NCBI RefSeq assembly: GCF_000019725.1
Contig: NC_010505.1
Location: 3,599,001 to 3,663,000, forward strand
Direction of reading: 5' to 3'
From: Methylobacterium radiotolerans JCM 2831
GTDB taxonomy: Bacteria > Pseudomonadota > Alphaproteobacteria > Rhizobiales > Beijerinckiaceae
Length of the DNA: 64,000 nt
In this document: one piece after another, positions 24,534 through 33,720 of the stretch
Layout of the letters: each line of letters begins with the position of its first letter
Position numbering within the stretch: position 1 is the first letter of the stretch
Translations under genes and position numbers: made by a program
The notes under the pieces: generated by a model
Database searches by the model: none
The model's input: only the letters and a program-made list of their open reading frames with translations
What the model was told of the DNA's origin: nothing

Positions 24534-25829
24534 ATGTTCGCCAAGCGTTACAGATTCCTGATCGCGTTCCTGCTGTTCATCGCCGGTATCATCAACTACA
24601 TGGACCGGGCCGCGCTCGGCGTCGCCGCGCCCTTCGTCAAGGAGGACCTGAACCTGTCGCCCTCGGAGCTGGGGGTGATCTTCAGCACGTTCTTCTTCGG
24701 CTACGCGCTGTTCGCCTTCGTGGGCGGCCAGCTCGCCGACCGCTACGGGCCGCGCAGCGTCTACAGCTGGGCCGCCGCCGCGTGGTCGGTCCTGTGCATG
24801 CTCACCGGCGCGGTGACCGGCTTCGCCCAGATGTTCGTCGTCCGCGCCCTGTTCGGCTTCGCCGAGGGTCCGATGAACTCGACCACGAACCGCACCATCA
24901 CCACGTGGTTCCCCCGCGAGGAGACCGCCCGGACCATCGGCTTCACCTTCTCGGGCCAGACGGTGGGCAGCGCCATCGCGGCGCCGGTCGTCGGCCTGCT
25001 GGCGATCCAGTACGGCTGGCGGGTGGCGTTCGTGGCCATCGGCGCCGTCGGCCTGCTCTGGGTCGTGGCGTGGCGGATGCTCATGACCGACCGGCCGCAG
25101 GACAATCCCCGGGTCGATCCGGAGGAGATCGCCCTCGTGGAGCGGAGCCGGGCCGTCACGCACCTCGCGCCGTCCGACCATGCCCGGTCGCTCAAGGAAT
25201 ACCTGTTCCTGCCGAGCACCCTGTCGCTCGGGCTCGGCATGTTCGCGGTGAATTACACCCTCTACATCTTCCTCTCGTGGCTCCCGAGCTACCTCACCGA
25301 CGCGCTGCACATGCCGGTGAAGGAGATGGCGCTGGTCGCCTCGATTCCCTGGGCCTGCGGCTTCGTCGGATACGTCGGCGGGGGCGTGGTGGCGGACTTC
25401 GTCTACACGCGCATGGGCGACAAGCTCGCCGCGCGGAAGATCACCACGATCGTGCCGCTGGCCGTCGCGGGCGTCGCCCTGCTCGCCGTCAACGCCGCGA
25501 CCAGCACCGCCATGGCGGTCTCGCTCATCGCGCTCGCCGTGCTGATGCTGACCAGCTCGGTGCAATCCTGCTGGGCGACGATCCACGAGCTGGTGCCCGA
25601 GGCGCGGGTCGGCGGCGTCAGCGGCTTCATCCACCTCCTGAGCAACATCTCGGGCATCATCGGGCCGACCGCCACGGGGCTGGCCGTGCAGTATCTCGGG
25701 GGCTACGCCAGCGCCTTCGTGATCGCCGCCCTGATCGCGGCGGCCGGCGTCGTCGCGATGGCGATCTTCGTGCGGCGGCCGCGCAACCCGGCGGAAGCCG
25801 GTCCCCTCACCGCGGCCAAGGCCGTCTGA
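24534..25829 (+). CDS. MFS transporter, ACS family (hexuronate/aldarate type)
   Basis: 431-residue 12-helix major facilitator. The first helix reads INYMDRAALGVAAP, the signature of the anion:cation symporter family that includes ExuT, GudP, GarP and DgoT. The helix 2-3 loop (GGQLADRYGPR) and the AEGPMNSTTNRTITTWFPREE stretch also fit. A good GGAGG site lies 8 bases ahead of the ATG. Given uronate dehydrogenase downstream and the LacI regulator, import of a hexuronate or aldarate is the best guess. Confidence 0.88.
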   Translation: MFAKRYRFLIAFLLFIAGIINYMDRAALGVAAPFVKEDLNLSPSELGVIFSTFFFGYALFAFVGGQLADRYGPRSVYSWAAAAWSVLCMLTGAVTGFAQMFVVRALFGFAEGPMNSTTNRTITTWFPREETARTIGFTFSGQTVGSAIAAPVVGLLAIQYGWRVAFVAIGAVGLLWVVAWRMLMTDRPQDNPRVDPEEIALVERSRAVTHLAPSDHARSLKEYLFLPSTLSLGLGMFAVNYTLYIFLSWLPSYLTDALHMPVKEMALVASIPWACGFVGYVGGGVVADFVYTRMGDKLAARKITTIVPLAVAGVALLAVNAATSTAMAVSLIALAVLMLTSSVQSCWATIHELVPEARVGGVSGFIHLLSNISGIIGPTATGLAVQYLGGYASAFVIAALIAAAGVVAMAIFVRRPRNPAEAGPLTAAKAV

Positions 25830-25887
25830 CCGAGGCCGTCTGATCAAGGCTGCCCGACCAGGCCGCCGGAATCTGGAGCAGCGTCCC

Positions 25888-26718
25888 ATGAGTGCCGAGA
25901 CCGTCCCGTCCAAACCCGTCCTCCTGACCGGGGCCTCCGGCGCCCTCGGGCGCGTGCTGACCCGCGCGCTCGGCGCGCAGGGCTGGACGCTCCGGCTCAC
26001 GGACCGCGTCCCCTTCCCCGATCCGCTACCCGAGGGGGCCCGGTTCCAGGTCGCCGACCTGGAGGACGGGCCGGCGATCCTGCGGCTGGCGGAGGGCTGC
26101 GGCACGATCCTCCATTTCGGGGGGATCTCCGTGGAGCACCCGTTCGAGACGGTGATCGGCCCGAACATCCGCGGCCTCTACCACGCCTACGAGGCGGCCC
26201 GGCGCGAGGGTGCCCGGATGATCTTCGCCTCCTCGAACCACGCGATCGGCTTCCACGCGCGCTCGGAGGTGCTGGACGACGATTGCGGCCTCGCACCCGA
26301 CGGCTATTACGGCCTGTCCAAGGCCTACGGCGAGCTGATGGGCGGCCTCTACCGCGACAAGCACGGGGTCGAGAGCGTCTTCCTGCGGATCGGGTCGTGC
26401 TTCCCGGAGCCGACCGACGCGCGGATGCTGGCCACGTGGCTGTCCTACGCCGACCTGACCCGGCTGATCACCCGCGCCACCCTGGCCCCGGACCTCGGCC
26501 CGACGGGCTCGGTGGTGATCTGGGGCGCGTCGAACAACAGCCGCATGACCTGGTGGCGGAAGGACGGGCGCGCCGTCATCGGCTGGGCGCCGCAGGACAG
26601 CGCCGATTCCCACGCGGCGGCGCTGGAGGGGAAGACCAGCGGCAACCCGGTGGTGGAGCGCTACCAGGGCGGCGGCTTCACGGCGATCGACTATTCCCGC
26701 GCCGAGCCGCCGCGGTGA
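25888..26718 (+). CDS. udh: Uronate dehydrogenase
   Basis: 276-residue short-chain/epimerase-fold enzyme (EC 1.1.1.203 type) that oxidises galacturonate or glucuronate to the aldaro-1,5-lactone with NAD+. TGASGALG (14-21) binds NAD. The Udh-specific motif FASSNHAIGF (113-122) and the Tyr141-x3-Lys145 pair in GYYGLSKAYGE follow, with IGSCFPEPTDARMLATWLS and GASNNSRMTWW later, as in the Agrobacterium enzyme. It begins 58 bases after the MFS carrier. Further steps (aldarate dehydratase, KDG synthase) are not present in the window. Confidence 0.88.
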   Translation: MSAETVPSKPVLLTGASGALGRVLTRALGAQGWTLRLTDRVPFPDPLPEGARFQVADLEDGPAILRLAEGCGTILHFGGISVEHPFETVIGPNIRGLYHAYEAARREGARMIFASSNHAIGFHARSEVLDDDCGLAPDGYYGLSKAYGELMGGLYRDKHGVESVFLRIGSCFPEPTDARMLATWLSYADLTRLITRATLAPDLGPTGSVVIWGASNNSRMTWWRKDGRAVIGWAPQDSADSHAAALEGKTSGNPVVERYQGGGFTAIDYSRAEPPR

Positions 26719-26862
26719 CGGTCCGGCTTCTCGGCGCGCGGACCATCGCCCACTCAGCCTGAGGCGGCCGCGCAGCGACGCCCGAGGGCGGGCCAGCCGA
26801 GCCGACGTGACCCGGCGGAGCGCCGGGGCGCCCAGTTCCAGAGACGAAACACGAGACCCATC

Positions 26863-27564
26863 ATGGCGAACGAGCGACCCGAGACACGCCTGAAATGCGC
26901 GCTGGTGGTGCGCGGCGCCTTCGACGCCCACGTCGTCCCGGCCTTCGAGGCCGCGGGGGGCCGGACGACGATCCACTGGGCGCCGACCACCGTCATCATG
27001 AAGACCCTCTCCGAGGGCGAGACCGCCGACGCGGTGCTGGTCCTGTCGGACGCGATGGACCGGCTGGTCGCCGAGGGACGCGTCGAGCCCGAGAGCCGGG
27101 TCGACGTGGTGCGCTCGCGCTACGGCATCGCCGTCAAGGCCGGAGCTCCGCATCCGGACATCGCGACCGTCGAGGCGCTGAAGCGCACCCTGGTGGCGGC
27201 GCGCTCGGTGGCCTACTCCCGGACCGGCGCCAGCGGGATCTACTTCGCCGGCCTGCTGCCGCGGCTCGGCCTCGCCGAGGCGGTCAACGCTAAGGCGACG
27301 ATCATCCCGCAGGGCTTCACGGCAGAGAAGCTCGTCTCCGGGGAGGCCGACATCGCCGTCCAGCAGATCAGCGAGCTGATGGTCGTGCCCGGCATCGAGG
27401 TGGTCGGCCCCCTCCCCGACCCGGTGCAGGAGATGACCACCTTCGCGGCGGCGATCCTGCGCGGCGCGACGGACCGGGACGGCGCGGCCCGGTTCCTCGC
27501 AGGCCTGACGACGCCGCGGGCGGCCGAGGCCTACCGGACCAGCGGCCTGGAGCCGGCCTTCTGA
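26863..27564 (+). CDS. ModA-like substrate-binding-fold protein without signal peptide
   Basis: 233-residue protein with a type II periplasmic-binding fold resembling molybdate/ABC binding proteins. Typical segments are ALVVRGAFDAHVVPAFE, VDVVRSRYGIAVKAGAPHPDI, VAYSRTGASGIYFAGLLPRLGL and GEADIAVQQISELMVVPGIEVVGPLP. Unlike ModA it starts directly with the fold and has no Sec or Tat leader, so it is probably cytosolic. It is the last gene of the sugar-acid island. Related stand-alone proteins occur in catabolic clusters; their role is unclear. No ModB/ModC genes adjoin. Confidence 0.7.
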   Translation: MANERPETRLKCALVVRGAFDAHVVPAFEAAGGRTTIHWAPTTVIMKTLSEGETADAVLVLSDAMDRLVAEGRVEPESRVDVVRSRYGIAVKAGAPHPDIATVEALKRTLVAARSVAYSRTGASGIYFAGLLPRLGLAEAVNAKATIIPQGFTAEKLVSGEADIAVQQISELMVVPGIEVVGPLPDPVQEMTTFAAAILRGATDRDGAARFLAGLTTPRAAEAYRTSGLEPAF

Positions 27565-27731
27565 CGGGCCGCCAGCGCCCCCGTCCGCGCCGGCCCCGCC
27601 GCCGCCGCGCCCCGCCGACCGCGCCGCCTAAGTTGCGGCCCCGGGGCGGAACCGGGGTTCGCGACCGCAAAAAAGTCCTTATGCTCGTGCTGTCCGGACG
27701 CCCAATCCCGTCCGACCGGATCGCTCCATTC

Positions 27732-29363
27732 ATGCTGAAGACAGCCTTCGTTGCCGCCCGCGACCGCCAGCGGCTGTCGGAGATCGCGACGATCCTCATC
27801 GGCTTCGGCGTCACCCGCGTCGTGGACCGGCTCGGCCTGCGCTACCTGCCGCTGGTGCCGCGCCGTCAGCCTCGGGTCGACGTCACGCGCCTGTCCGAGC
27901 CGGAGCGGCTGCGCCGGGCGATCGAGGCGCTCGGGCCGACCTTCATCAAGTTCGGGCAGGTGCTGGCGAGCCGGCCGGACCTCCTGTCGCCGGCCTGGAC
28001 CGAGGAGCTGCAGAAGCTCCACAGCCAGGTCGTGCCGGTGACGTGGGAGCAGATCGGCCCGCAGCTCGAGCTCGATCTCGGCGCCTCGCCCATGGAGGTG
28101 TTCGCCGAGTTCGACACCAACCCGATCGCCTCGGCGTCGATCGCCCAGGTCTACCGGGCGCGGCTGCACTCGGGCGAGGACGTCATCGTCAAGGTGCTGC
28201 GGCCGAACCTGCGCAAGATCATCGAGGCGGATCTGCGCCTGATGGCGCACGGCGCCCGCATCGTCGAGAACGAGTGGCCCGACATGGCCCGCTACCAGCC
28301 GCGGGAGCAGATGCGCCACCTCGCGGAGGGCCTGAACGGCGAGCTCGACCTGCTCAACGAGGCGCGCAACTGCGAGTTGCTGGCCCAGATCTTCGAGGAC
28401 CGCGACGACATCGTCTTCCCGAAGATCCACTGGGAGTACTGCTCCGAGCGGGTGCTGGTTCAGGACTTCATCCACGGCATCCCGCCCAACGACGAGGCGG
28501 CCCTGCGCGCGGCGGGCATCGACAAGAAACTGCTTGCCCAGAAGGGCACCGACGCGTTCCTGCAGATGGCGCTGATCGAGGGCGTGTTCCACGCCGACCC
28601 GCATCCCGGCAACATGCTGGCGCTCCCGGGCAACAAGATCGGCTTCATCGATTTCGGCATCATCGGCCGGCTGTCGCAGCGGCGGCGCTCGCAGCTGCTC
28701 GTGCTGATCGGCGCCATGCTCAAGCAGGACGCGGACGGCCTCATGGCCGTGCTCCTCGACTGGACCGGCACCAGCAACCCGGACCTCACCCGCCTCCAGG
28801 TCTCGGCCCAGTCCTTCGTGGAGAGCCACTCGTCGATCCCGCTGAATCTCGGGCTGGTGCTCACCGACTTCATGAACATGGCCCGCGAGAACGACCTCGC
28901 CATGCCGACCGACCTCGCCATCCTGTTCAAGGGGCTGGTCACCGCCGACGGCGTGATGCGCCACCTCGACCCGAATTTCGACCTGTTCGCCGCCGCCGGC
29001 CCGACGGTCCGGGCGAGCATGCAGACGCAGTTCTCGCTCTCGGCCCTCAAGCAGAAGGCCGAGGCCCTGGGCGTCGGCCTCTACGGCGCCGCCTCGGAGC
29101 TGCCGACCCTGATCCACCTGATGCTGGTGCGGTTGAAGCAGGGCCGCGTCACCGTCGAGATCGAGGTGAAGGGCCTCGACAAGGTCACCCGCGGCATCGA
29201 GCGCGCGGCCGCGCGCGTCGCGGTGGCCCTGGTGGTGGCGGCCTTCGCCACCCAGCTCGCGCCCCGCCTCATCGATCTCGGCACGCCCGTCTTCGTCTCG
29301 ATCGGATTGATAATTTTCATCCTCGGGATCGGCTGGCTCGTGCTGCTGATGCGAAACAAGTAA
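27732..29363 (+). CDS. ubiB: UbiB/AarF (ABC1) family atypical kinase
   Basis: 543-residue protein-kinase-like protein needed for ubiquinone synthesis, probably extracting Q intermediates at the membrane. Motifs in order: KFGQ (73-76), the Ala-rich nucleotide loop ASASIAQVYRA (133-143), the VKV lysine (Lys154), HADPHPGNML and IDFGIIG. Two C-terminal membrane helices follow, the last being LIIFILGIGWLVLLM. The ATG at 27732 is chosen; two earlier in-frame starts exist in a non-conserved leader. Monocistronic as far as seen. Confidence 0.88.
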   Translation: MLKTAFVAARDRQRLSEIATILIGFGVTRVVDRLGLRYLPLVPRRQPRVDVTRLSEPERLRRAIEALGPTFIKFGQVLASRPDLLSPAWTEELQKLHSQVVPVTWEQIGPQLELDLGASPMEVFAEFDTNPIASASIAQVYRARLHSGEDVIVKVLRPNLRKIIEADLRLMAHGARIVENEWPDMARYQPREQMRHLAEGLNGELDLLNEARNCELLAQIFEDRDDIVFPKIHWEYCSERVLVQDFIHGIPPNDEAALRAAGIDKKLLAQKGTDAFLQMALIEGVFHADPHPGNMLALPGNKIGFIDFGIIGRLSQRRRSQLLVLIGAMLKQDADGLMAVLLDWTGTSNPDLTRLQVSAQSFVESHSSIPLNLGLVLTDFMNMARENDLAMPTDLAILFKGLVTADGVMRHLDPNFDLFAAAGPTVRASMQTQFSLSALKQKAEALGVGLYGAASELPTLIHLMLVRLKQGRVTVEIEVKGLDKVTRGIERAAARVAVALVVAAFATQLAPRLIDLGTPVFVSIGLIIFILGIGWLVLLMRNK

Positions 29364-29622
29364 CCGTCTTCGCACCGGCCAGAGACATCAACATAAGTTT
29401 ACACCCGCAATCGAATACGGGACTGAGTTGATAATCCCGCGCGTCATGGTAGCGTGACACATCCAACGATTCGCTCGGCTGCGGGCGGGGAACCGGCACC
29501 AGAAGCGGTCTGAACCGCCGGTGCGGCCCTGCCTCCGACATCCGTCGCCGCGCCGCGGTCGGGGACCTCCGACGGCGCGCCGCGCACGGGCGCCCCGTCG
29601 CGACGACGTGGGGGGGCGGGCG

Positions 29623-30864
29623 ATGGAAGCGGACATCGTACGGCCGCGGACCGACGGGGCGGAGCGCCGCGTCGAGACGCTCGAGGCGGAGAACATCCGC
29701 CTGCGCCGACTGCTGAGCCAGGCAACCGCGCAGGCCGACTGGGAGCGGCAGCGGAGCCGGCGGCTCGGCCGCATCATCGAGGCGGCGAGCCGTGTCGAGG
29801 CCGGACGCATGGCGGCCGAACGGGCCGAGGCGCCCCGCGGGCCGCCGCCCCGCGAAGGGGCCGGGCTCGCGCCCGAGGCGCGGGCGCGCGCTGCCGGCCG
29901 CGCACGCCCGGTCGGCCTGCCCCAGGCCCCCAACGATTACCTGGAACTGCTGGACCGCGACGGCTGCCTGATCACCGCCAGCGAGGATGGCCCGGCCCTG
30001 TCGGCCGCGGGAGACGAGGCGGAGGCGATCGGCCGGCCGTGGATCGACGTCTGGACGCGCCCCGAGGACCGCGAGGCGGTGGCCGAGGCGCTCGACCGGG
30101 CGCGGCTCGGCCGGCCGAGCCGGTTCCAGGCGCAGTCGGAGACCGGCGGCGCGATCCGCTGGTGGGACGTGGCCGTCACGCCGATCGGCGCGGCGCCGGA
30201 CCGGCCCGAGCGCATCCTGGCAGTGTCGCGCGACATCACCGACCAGAAGCTGTCCGAGGCGCGCCAGACGCTGCTGATGCAGGAACTCGCCCATCGGATG
30301 AAGAACACCATGGCCATGGTCCAGGCCGTCGCGGCGCAGACCATGCGCAACGCGCCGTCGCTGGAAGCGGCCGGCGAGGCCCTGGCCGCCCGGCTGCTGG
30401 CCCTCGCGAAGGCGCACGACGTGCTGCTGCAGGGCTCCTTCACCCGGGCGTCCCTGAGCGGCCTGGTCGAGGGCGCCGTCTCGCTCCACGGGGACGGCGT
30501 CGCGGGCCGGTTCCGCATCGCCGGTCCCGACCTGACGCTCGGCCCGCGGCACGGCATGACCCTGGCGCTGATGCTGCACGAGCTCGGAACCAACGCCGCC
30601 AAGTACGGCGCGCTGTCGGTGGCCGCCGGCTGGGTCTGCATCACGTGGAACGTGGCCGAGGCGGCCGGCGCCCAGACCCTCCGGTTCCGCTGGGAGGAGA
30701 GCGGCGGACCGCCGGTCACGCCGCCGACCCGCACGGGGTTCGGCACGCGGCTCATCGCCCGCAGCCTCGCCCACTGCTTCGGCGGCACCGCCCACATGAG
30801 CTACCCGCGCGAGGGCGCGGTGCTGACCTTCGAGGCTCCCCTCGACGCGGTGGTGGCGGCCTGA
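29623..30864 (+). CDS. PAS-containing HWE/HisKA_2-family sensor histidine kinase
   Basis: 413-residue cytosolic kinase. An N-terminal coiled coil (about 13-70) and a Pro/Ala-rich linker precede a PAS domain (about 105-205, ending ILAVSRDITDQK). The HWE-type H box ELAHRMKN has His224, and the HATPase domain shows LHELGTNAAKYGALS and WEESGGPP. No transmembrane segment is present. HWE kinases in methylobacteria often act on single-domain regulators or PhyR in the general stress response. No receiver gene adjoins, but a convergent Hpt gene lies 15 bases away. Confidence 0.88.
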   Translation: MEADIVRPRTDGAERRVETLEAENIRLRRLLSQATAQADWERQRSRRLGRIIEAASRVEAGRMAAERAEAPRGPPPREGAGLAPEARARAAGRARPVGLPQAPNDYLELLDRDGCLITASEDGPALSAAGDEAEAIGRPWIDVWTRPEDREAVAEALDRARLGRPSRFQAQSETGGAIRWWDVAVTPIGAAPDRPERILAVSRDITDQKLSEARQTLLMQELAHRMKNTMAMVQAVAAQTMRNAPSLEAAGEALAARLLALAKAHDVLLQGSFTRASLSGLVEGAVSLHGDGVAGRFRIAGPDLTLGPRHGMTLALMLHELGTNAAKYGALSVAAGWVCITWNVAEAAGAQTLRFRWEESGGPPVTPPTRTGFGTRLIARSLAHCFGGTAHMSYPREGAVLTFEAPLDAVVAA

Positions 30865-30879
30865 TCCGGCTGCGCGGCG

Positions 30880-31221
30880 CTAGGCGCTCAGCCGAGTCTC
30901 CGCCTGCAGGTCCCGCAGGGCCGCGACCGTCCGGTCGCGCAGGGTCCTGAGATCGACCAGCGATCGGGTCAGATCGTCGCCCGCCATGGCCGATTCCTCG
31001 AGGCCGCGGCAGGCCCGGGAGAGCTCGGCGCATCCGAGCATGCCGGACATCGAGACCAGCGTGTGCGCCTCGCGGCCGTAATCGTCGTTGGCACGATCCG
31101 GCCCCTCGAAGGCGGTGGTGAGGCTGACGACGAATCGGTCGAGGATGCGGACGAGCTTCTCCGTGCCGATCACGGCCGTGAGTTCCTCGAGCGCGTCCCG
31201 GTTCACCAGGGAGTGCGACAC
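30880..31221 (-). CDS. Hpt-domain phosphotransfer protein
   Basis: 113-residue stand-alone histidine phosphotransfer protein of four helices. The phosphorylatable His53 lies in REAHTLVSMSGMLGCAELS, matching the HxLKGxxxxxG pattern. The start is a GTG at 31219-31221 with GGAG 7 bases upstream; a farther TTG would add 17 residues. Hpt proteins relay phosphate between hybrid kinases and regulators. It converges on the HWE kinase gene, which may or may not be a partner. Confidence 0.8.
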   Translation of the reverse strand: MSHSLVNRDALEELTAVIGTEKLVRILDRFVVSLTTAFEGPDRANDDYGREAHTLVSMSGMLGCAELSRACRGLEESAMAGDDLTRSLVDLRTLRDRTVAALRDLQAETRLSA

Positions 31222-31738
31222 CGTCGGTCTCCAAGTACGGATCCGCGACAGCGATCCGAGAGAGGCGCGCAACCAAGGCGCCGCACAACGGCCAAGTTTG
31301 CAGCCAAGTGTTTACACCGCGTTGCGTCAGCTTTTCAACGAAGCGCGACCGTTTTCCGGTCCTCGCAGGATTGAACCGGGCGCATGGATCGGCGGTGGCG
31401 GCGGCCGAAAGATCGGTCCGAAGCGGCGGTCGGGCGCGGCCTATCGCGAAGGCCCGAAGCGTCGCTATGGGCATTGCGAATCAATTCGGCCCCTCCTAGC
31501 CTCGCAGACCTGTCGCGCTCGCATCAGGGAGGGGGCTGCATGATCGCCAAGTTCTCGACCCTCGGAGCAGGACGTGTCGGCGCCTCCGCACGGATCGGCT
31601 AGCCGCCTCCCGCTCCCGCCCGGCCCCGTGGCCCGGCGCCTCTGAACCCAGTCCCGTCTGATTTCGCCGGCGCGCATCGTTCGCGATGGGACGCCCGCGT
31701 CACCCGGAGCCGACGCTGTCCCTGCGTCGGGCACTTGC
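31222..31738. other. 517-base gap, no clear gene
   Basis: Divergent spacer between the Hpt gene and the ABC exporter. It is AT-richer near 31,290-31,350, presumably the Hpt promoter. The only structured item is a 20-codon frame at 31,540 with a strong ribosome-binding site. Confidence 0.4.
31540..31602 (+). CDS. Possible 20-residue leader or remnant peptide
   Basis: ATG preceded by GGGAGGGGGC, then 20 codons (MIAKFSTLGAGRVGASARIG) and TAG. The start resembles the beginning of a longer exported protein cut short by a stop, so it may be a remnant or a leader peptide. No further support. Confidence 0.22.
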   Translation: MIAKFSTLGAGRVGASARIG

Positions 31739-33526
31739 ATGTCTCTGTCGTCACCCCGGAAGACGGACGCGGTCCGTCGCGTCCTGACCTTCGTCGTCCG
31801 CAGCTGGCGCGCGCGCTGGCCCCTCGTCGCGGGTCTCACCGGCGCGATCACGCTCGCCACCCTGGCGGAAGTGCTGCTGCCGCTCTACGCGGGCCGCTTG
31901 GTCGACGCGCTCTCCGGGAGCGAGCGCGGCGCCGCGCTGGACGCGGCCTGGCCGGCCTTCCTGGCGATGACCGGGCTCGGCCTCGCCACCGTGCTGCTGC
32001 GGCACGTCGCCTGGAGCCTGGTGGTGCCGCTCTCCCTGCACACCATGAGCGATATCGTCCGCAACGGCTTCGCCCGCGTCCAGCGCTTCTCGACCGAGTG
32101 GCACGCCAACACCTTCTCGGGCTCGACCGTCCGGAAGATCTCCCGCGGCATGTGGGCGATCGACGGGCTCAACGACACGCTGCTGCTGTCGCTCCTGCCC
32201 GCGCTCGTCGTCCTGGTGGGCACGGCCCTCGTGCTCGGCCTGCACTGGCCGGCCCTCGGCGCGACGGTCGCGATCGGCGCGGGCGCCTATATCGGCGCGA
32301 CCGTCCTCCTCGCGACCCGCGTCATCGCGCCCGCGGCCGCCCTGTCGAACGCCCTCGACACCCGCCTCGGCGGCGCGCTGAGCGACGCGATCGGCAACAA
32401 CGCCGTCGTCAAGGCCTTCGGCGCGGAGACGCGGGAGGAGGCGCGGCTCGGCCGGCTGCTGGGGAAGTGGCAGCGGCGGACCCGGCGCACGTGGATGATC
32501 GTCACCTGGGGCGGCACCGGCCAGCTCGGGCTGCTGCTCGTCCTGCGCACCGTCATCGTCGCCATCGCCCTGTGGCTGTGGTGGCGGGAGCGGGCGAGCC
32601 CGGGCGACGTCGCCTACGTCCTGACCTCGACCTTCGTGGTGCACGGCTACCTCCGCGACATCGGCGGCCACATCAACCACCTGCAGCGGGCCATCAACGA
32701 GATGGAGGAGCTGGTCGCCCTGGAGGCCGAACCCGTCGGCGTCGCGGACCGCCCCGGCGCGGTTCCACTCGCGGTCGCGGGCGGGGCGATCCGCTTCGAG
32801 GCCGTGCGCTTCCACTACGGCGACCACACGCGGCCCCTCTACGACGGGCTGACCGTCGCGATTCCGGCCGGCCAGCGGGTCGGACTGGTGGGGCGCTCGG
32901 GCTCCGGCAAGACGACCTTCGTCAAGCTGATCCAGCGGCTCTACGACGTGTCGGGCGGGCGCGTGACGATCGACGGACAGGACGTGGCGTCGGCGAGCCA
33001 GGCGAGCCTGCGGGCGCAGGTCGCCATCGTGCCCCAGGAACCGGTGCTGTTCCACCGCTCCCTGGCCGAGAACATCGCCTACGCCCGGCCCGGCGCCTCG
33101 GCCCGGGAGATCGAGCGGGCGGCGCGCCTCGCCAACGCGCACGACTTCATCGCGCGGCTGCCGAAGGGCTACGCCACGCCGGTGGGCGAGCGCGGCGTCA
33201 AGCTGTCGGGCGGCGAGCGCCAGCGGGTGGCGCTGGCCCGCGCCTTCCTGGCGGACGCGCCGATCCTGATCCTCGACGAGGCGACATCCAGCCTGGATTC
33301 GGAATCGGAGGCGCTGGTGCAGGAGGCCATGGCGCGGCTGATGCGCGGGCGCACCGCCATCGTCATCGCTCACCGGCTGTCGACGGTGCGGGCCCTCGAC
33401 CGCATCCTCGTCTTCGACCGCGGCCGCGTCGTCGAGGACGGGTCGCACGCCGCCCTGATGCGCCGCCCGGACGGGGCCTACCGCGCCCTGTTCGAGCGGC
33501 AATCGGACCTCGCGGAGAGCGCGTGA
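31739..33526 (+). CDS. ABC exporter, fused permease-ATPase (MsbA/HlyB-like half transporter)
   Basis: 595-residue half-transporter. A six-helix type-1 exporter domain (about 25-320) is joined to an ATPase with Walker A GRSGSGKTTF, Q-loop VPQEPVLFHRSLAENI, signature LSGGERQRVALARAF, Walker B ILILDEATSSLD and the H-loop IAHRLSTVRALD. It should work as a homodimer in the inner membrane. The substrate is unknown; lipids or drugs are typical. The small frame that follows overlaps its stop (GTGA). Confidence 0.92.
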   Translation: MSLSSPRKTDAVRRVLTFVVRSWRARWPLVAGLTGAITLATLAEVLLPLYAGRLVDALSGSERGAALDAAWPAFLAMTGLGLATVLLRHVAWSLVVPLSLHTMSDIVRNGFARVQRFSTEWHANTFSGSTVRKISRGMWAIDGLNDTLLLSLLPALVVLVGTALVLGLHWPALGATVAIGAGAYIGATVLLATRVIAPAAALSNALDTRLGGALSDAIGNNAVVKAFGAETREEARLGRLLGKWQRRTRRTWMIVTWGGTGQLGLLLVLRTVIVAIALWLWWRERASPGDVAYVLTSTFVVHGYLRDIGGHINHLQRAINEMEELVALEAEPVGVADRPGAVPLAVAGGAIRFEAVRFHYGDHTRPLYDGLTVAIPAGQRVGLVGRSGSGKTTFVKLIQRLYDVSGGRVTIDGQDVASASQASLRAQVAIVPQEPVLFHRSLAENIAYARPGASAREIERAARLANAHDFIARLPKGYATPVGERGVKLSGGERQRVALARAFLADAPILILDEATSSLDSESEALVQEAMARLMRGRTAIVIAHRLSTVRALDRILVFDRGRVVEDGSHAALMRRPDGAYRALFERQSDLAESA

Positions 33527-33720
33527 GGATCCGGTTCCTCCGCGGCCGGGCGCGCGCCCGCAGCCCGGCCGCGGAGCGGATCTTCGCGCGCCGGACCCGG
33601 ATCGACACGGCCGGCGCGGGCGCCTCCCTCGACGCCGGGGAGCCGGTGGACGCCGACTATCGCGCCGGAGCGGAGATCGTCGGCGTCACGGCGCGCGCAT
33701 CGGCGCGAGCTGCACGCTGA
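33523..33720 (+). CDS. Small Arg/Ala-rich hypothetical protein overlapping the ABC exporter stop
   Basis: 65 codons starting at a GTG that overlaps the exporter stop as GTGA, an arrangement usual for real coupled genes. The product is basic in its first half (MRIRFLRGRARARSPAAE) and contains a short acidic stretch (LDAGEPVDADYRAGAEIVGV). No recognisable domain. It could equally be a chance frame in GC-rich DNA. Confidence 0.35.
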   Translation: MRIRFLRGRARARSPAAERIFARRTRIDTAGAGASLDAGEPVDADYRAGAEIVGVTARASARAAR

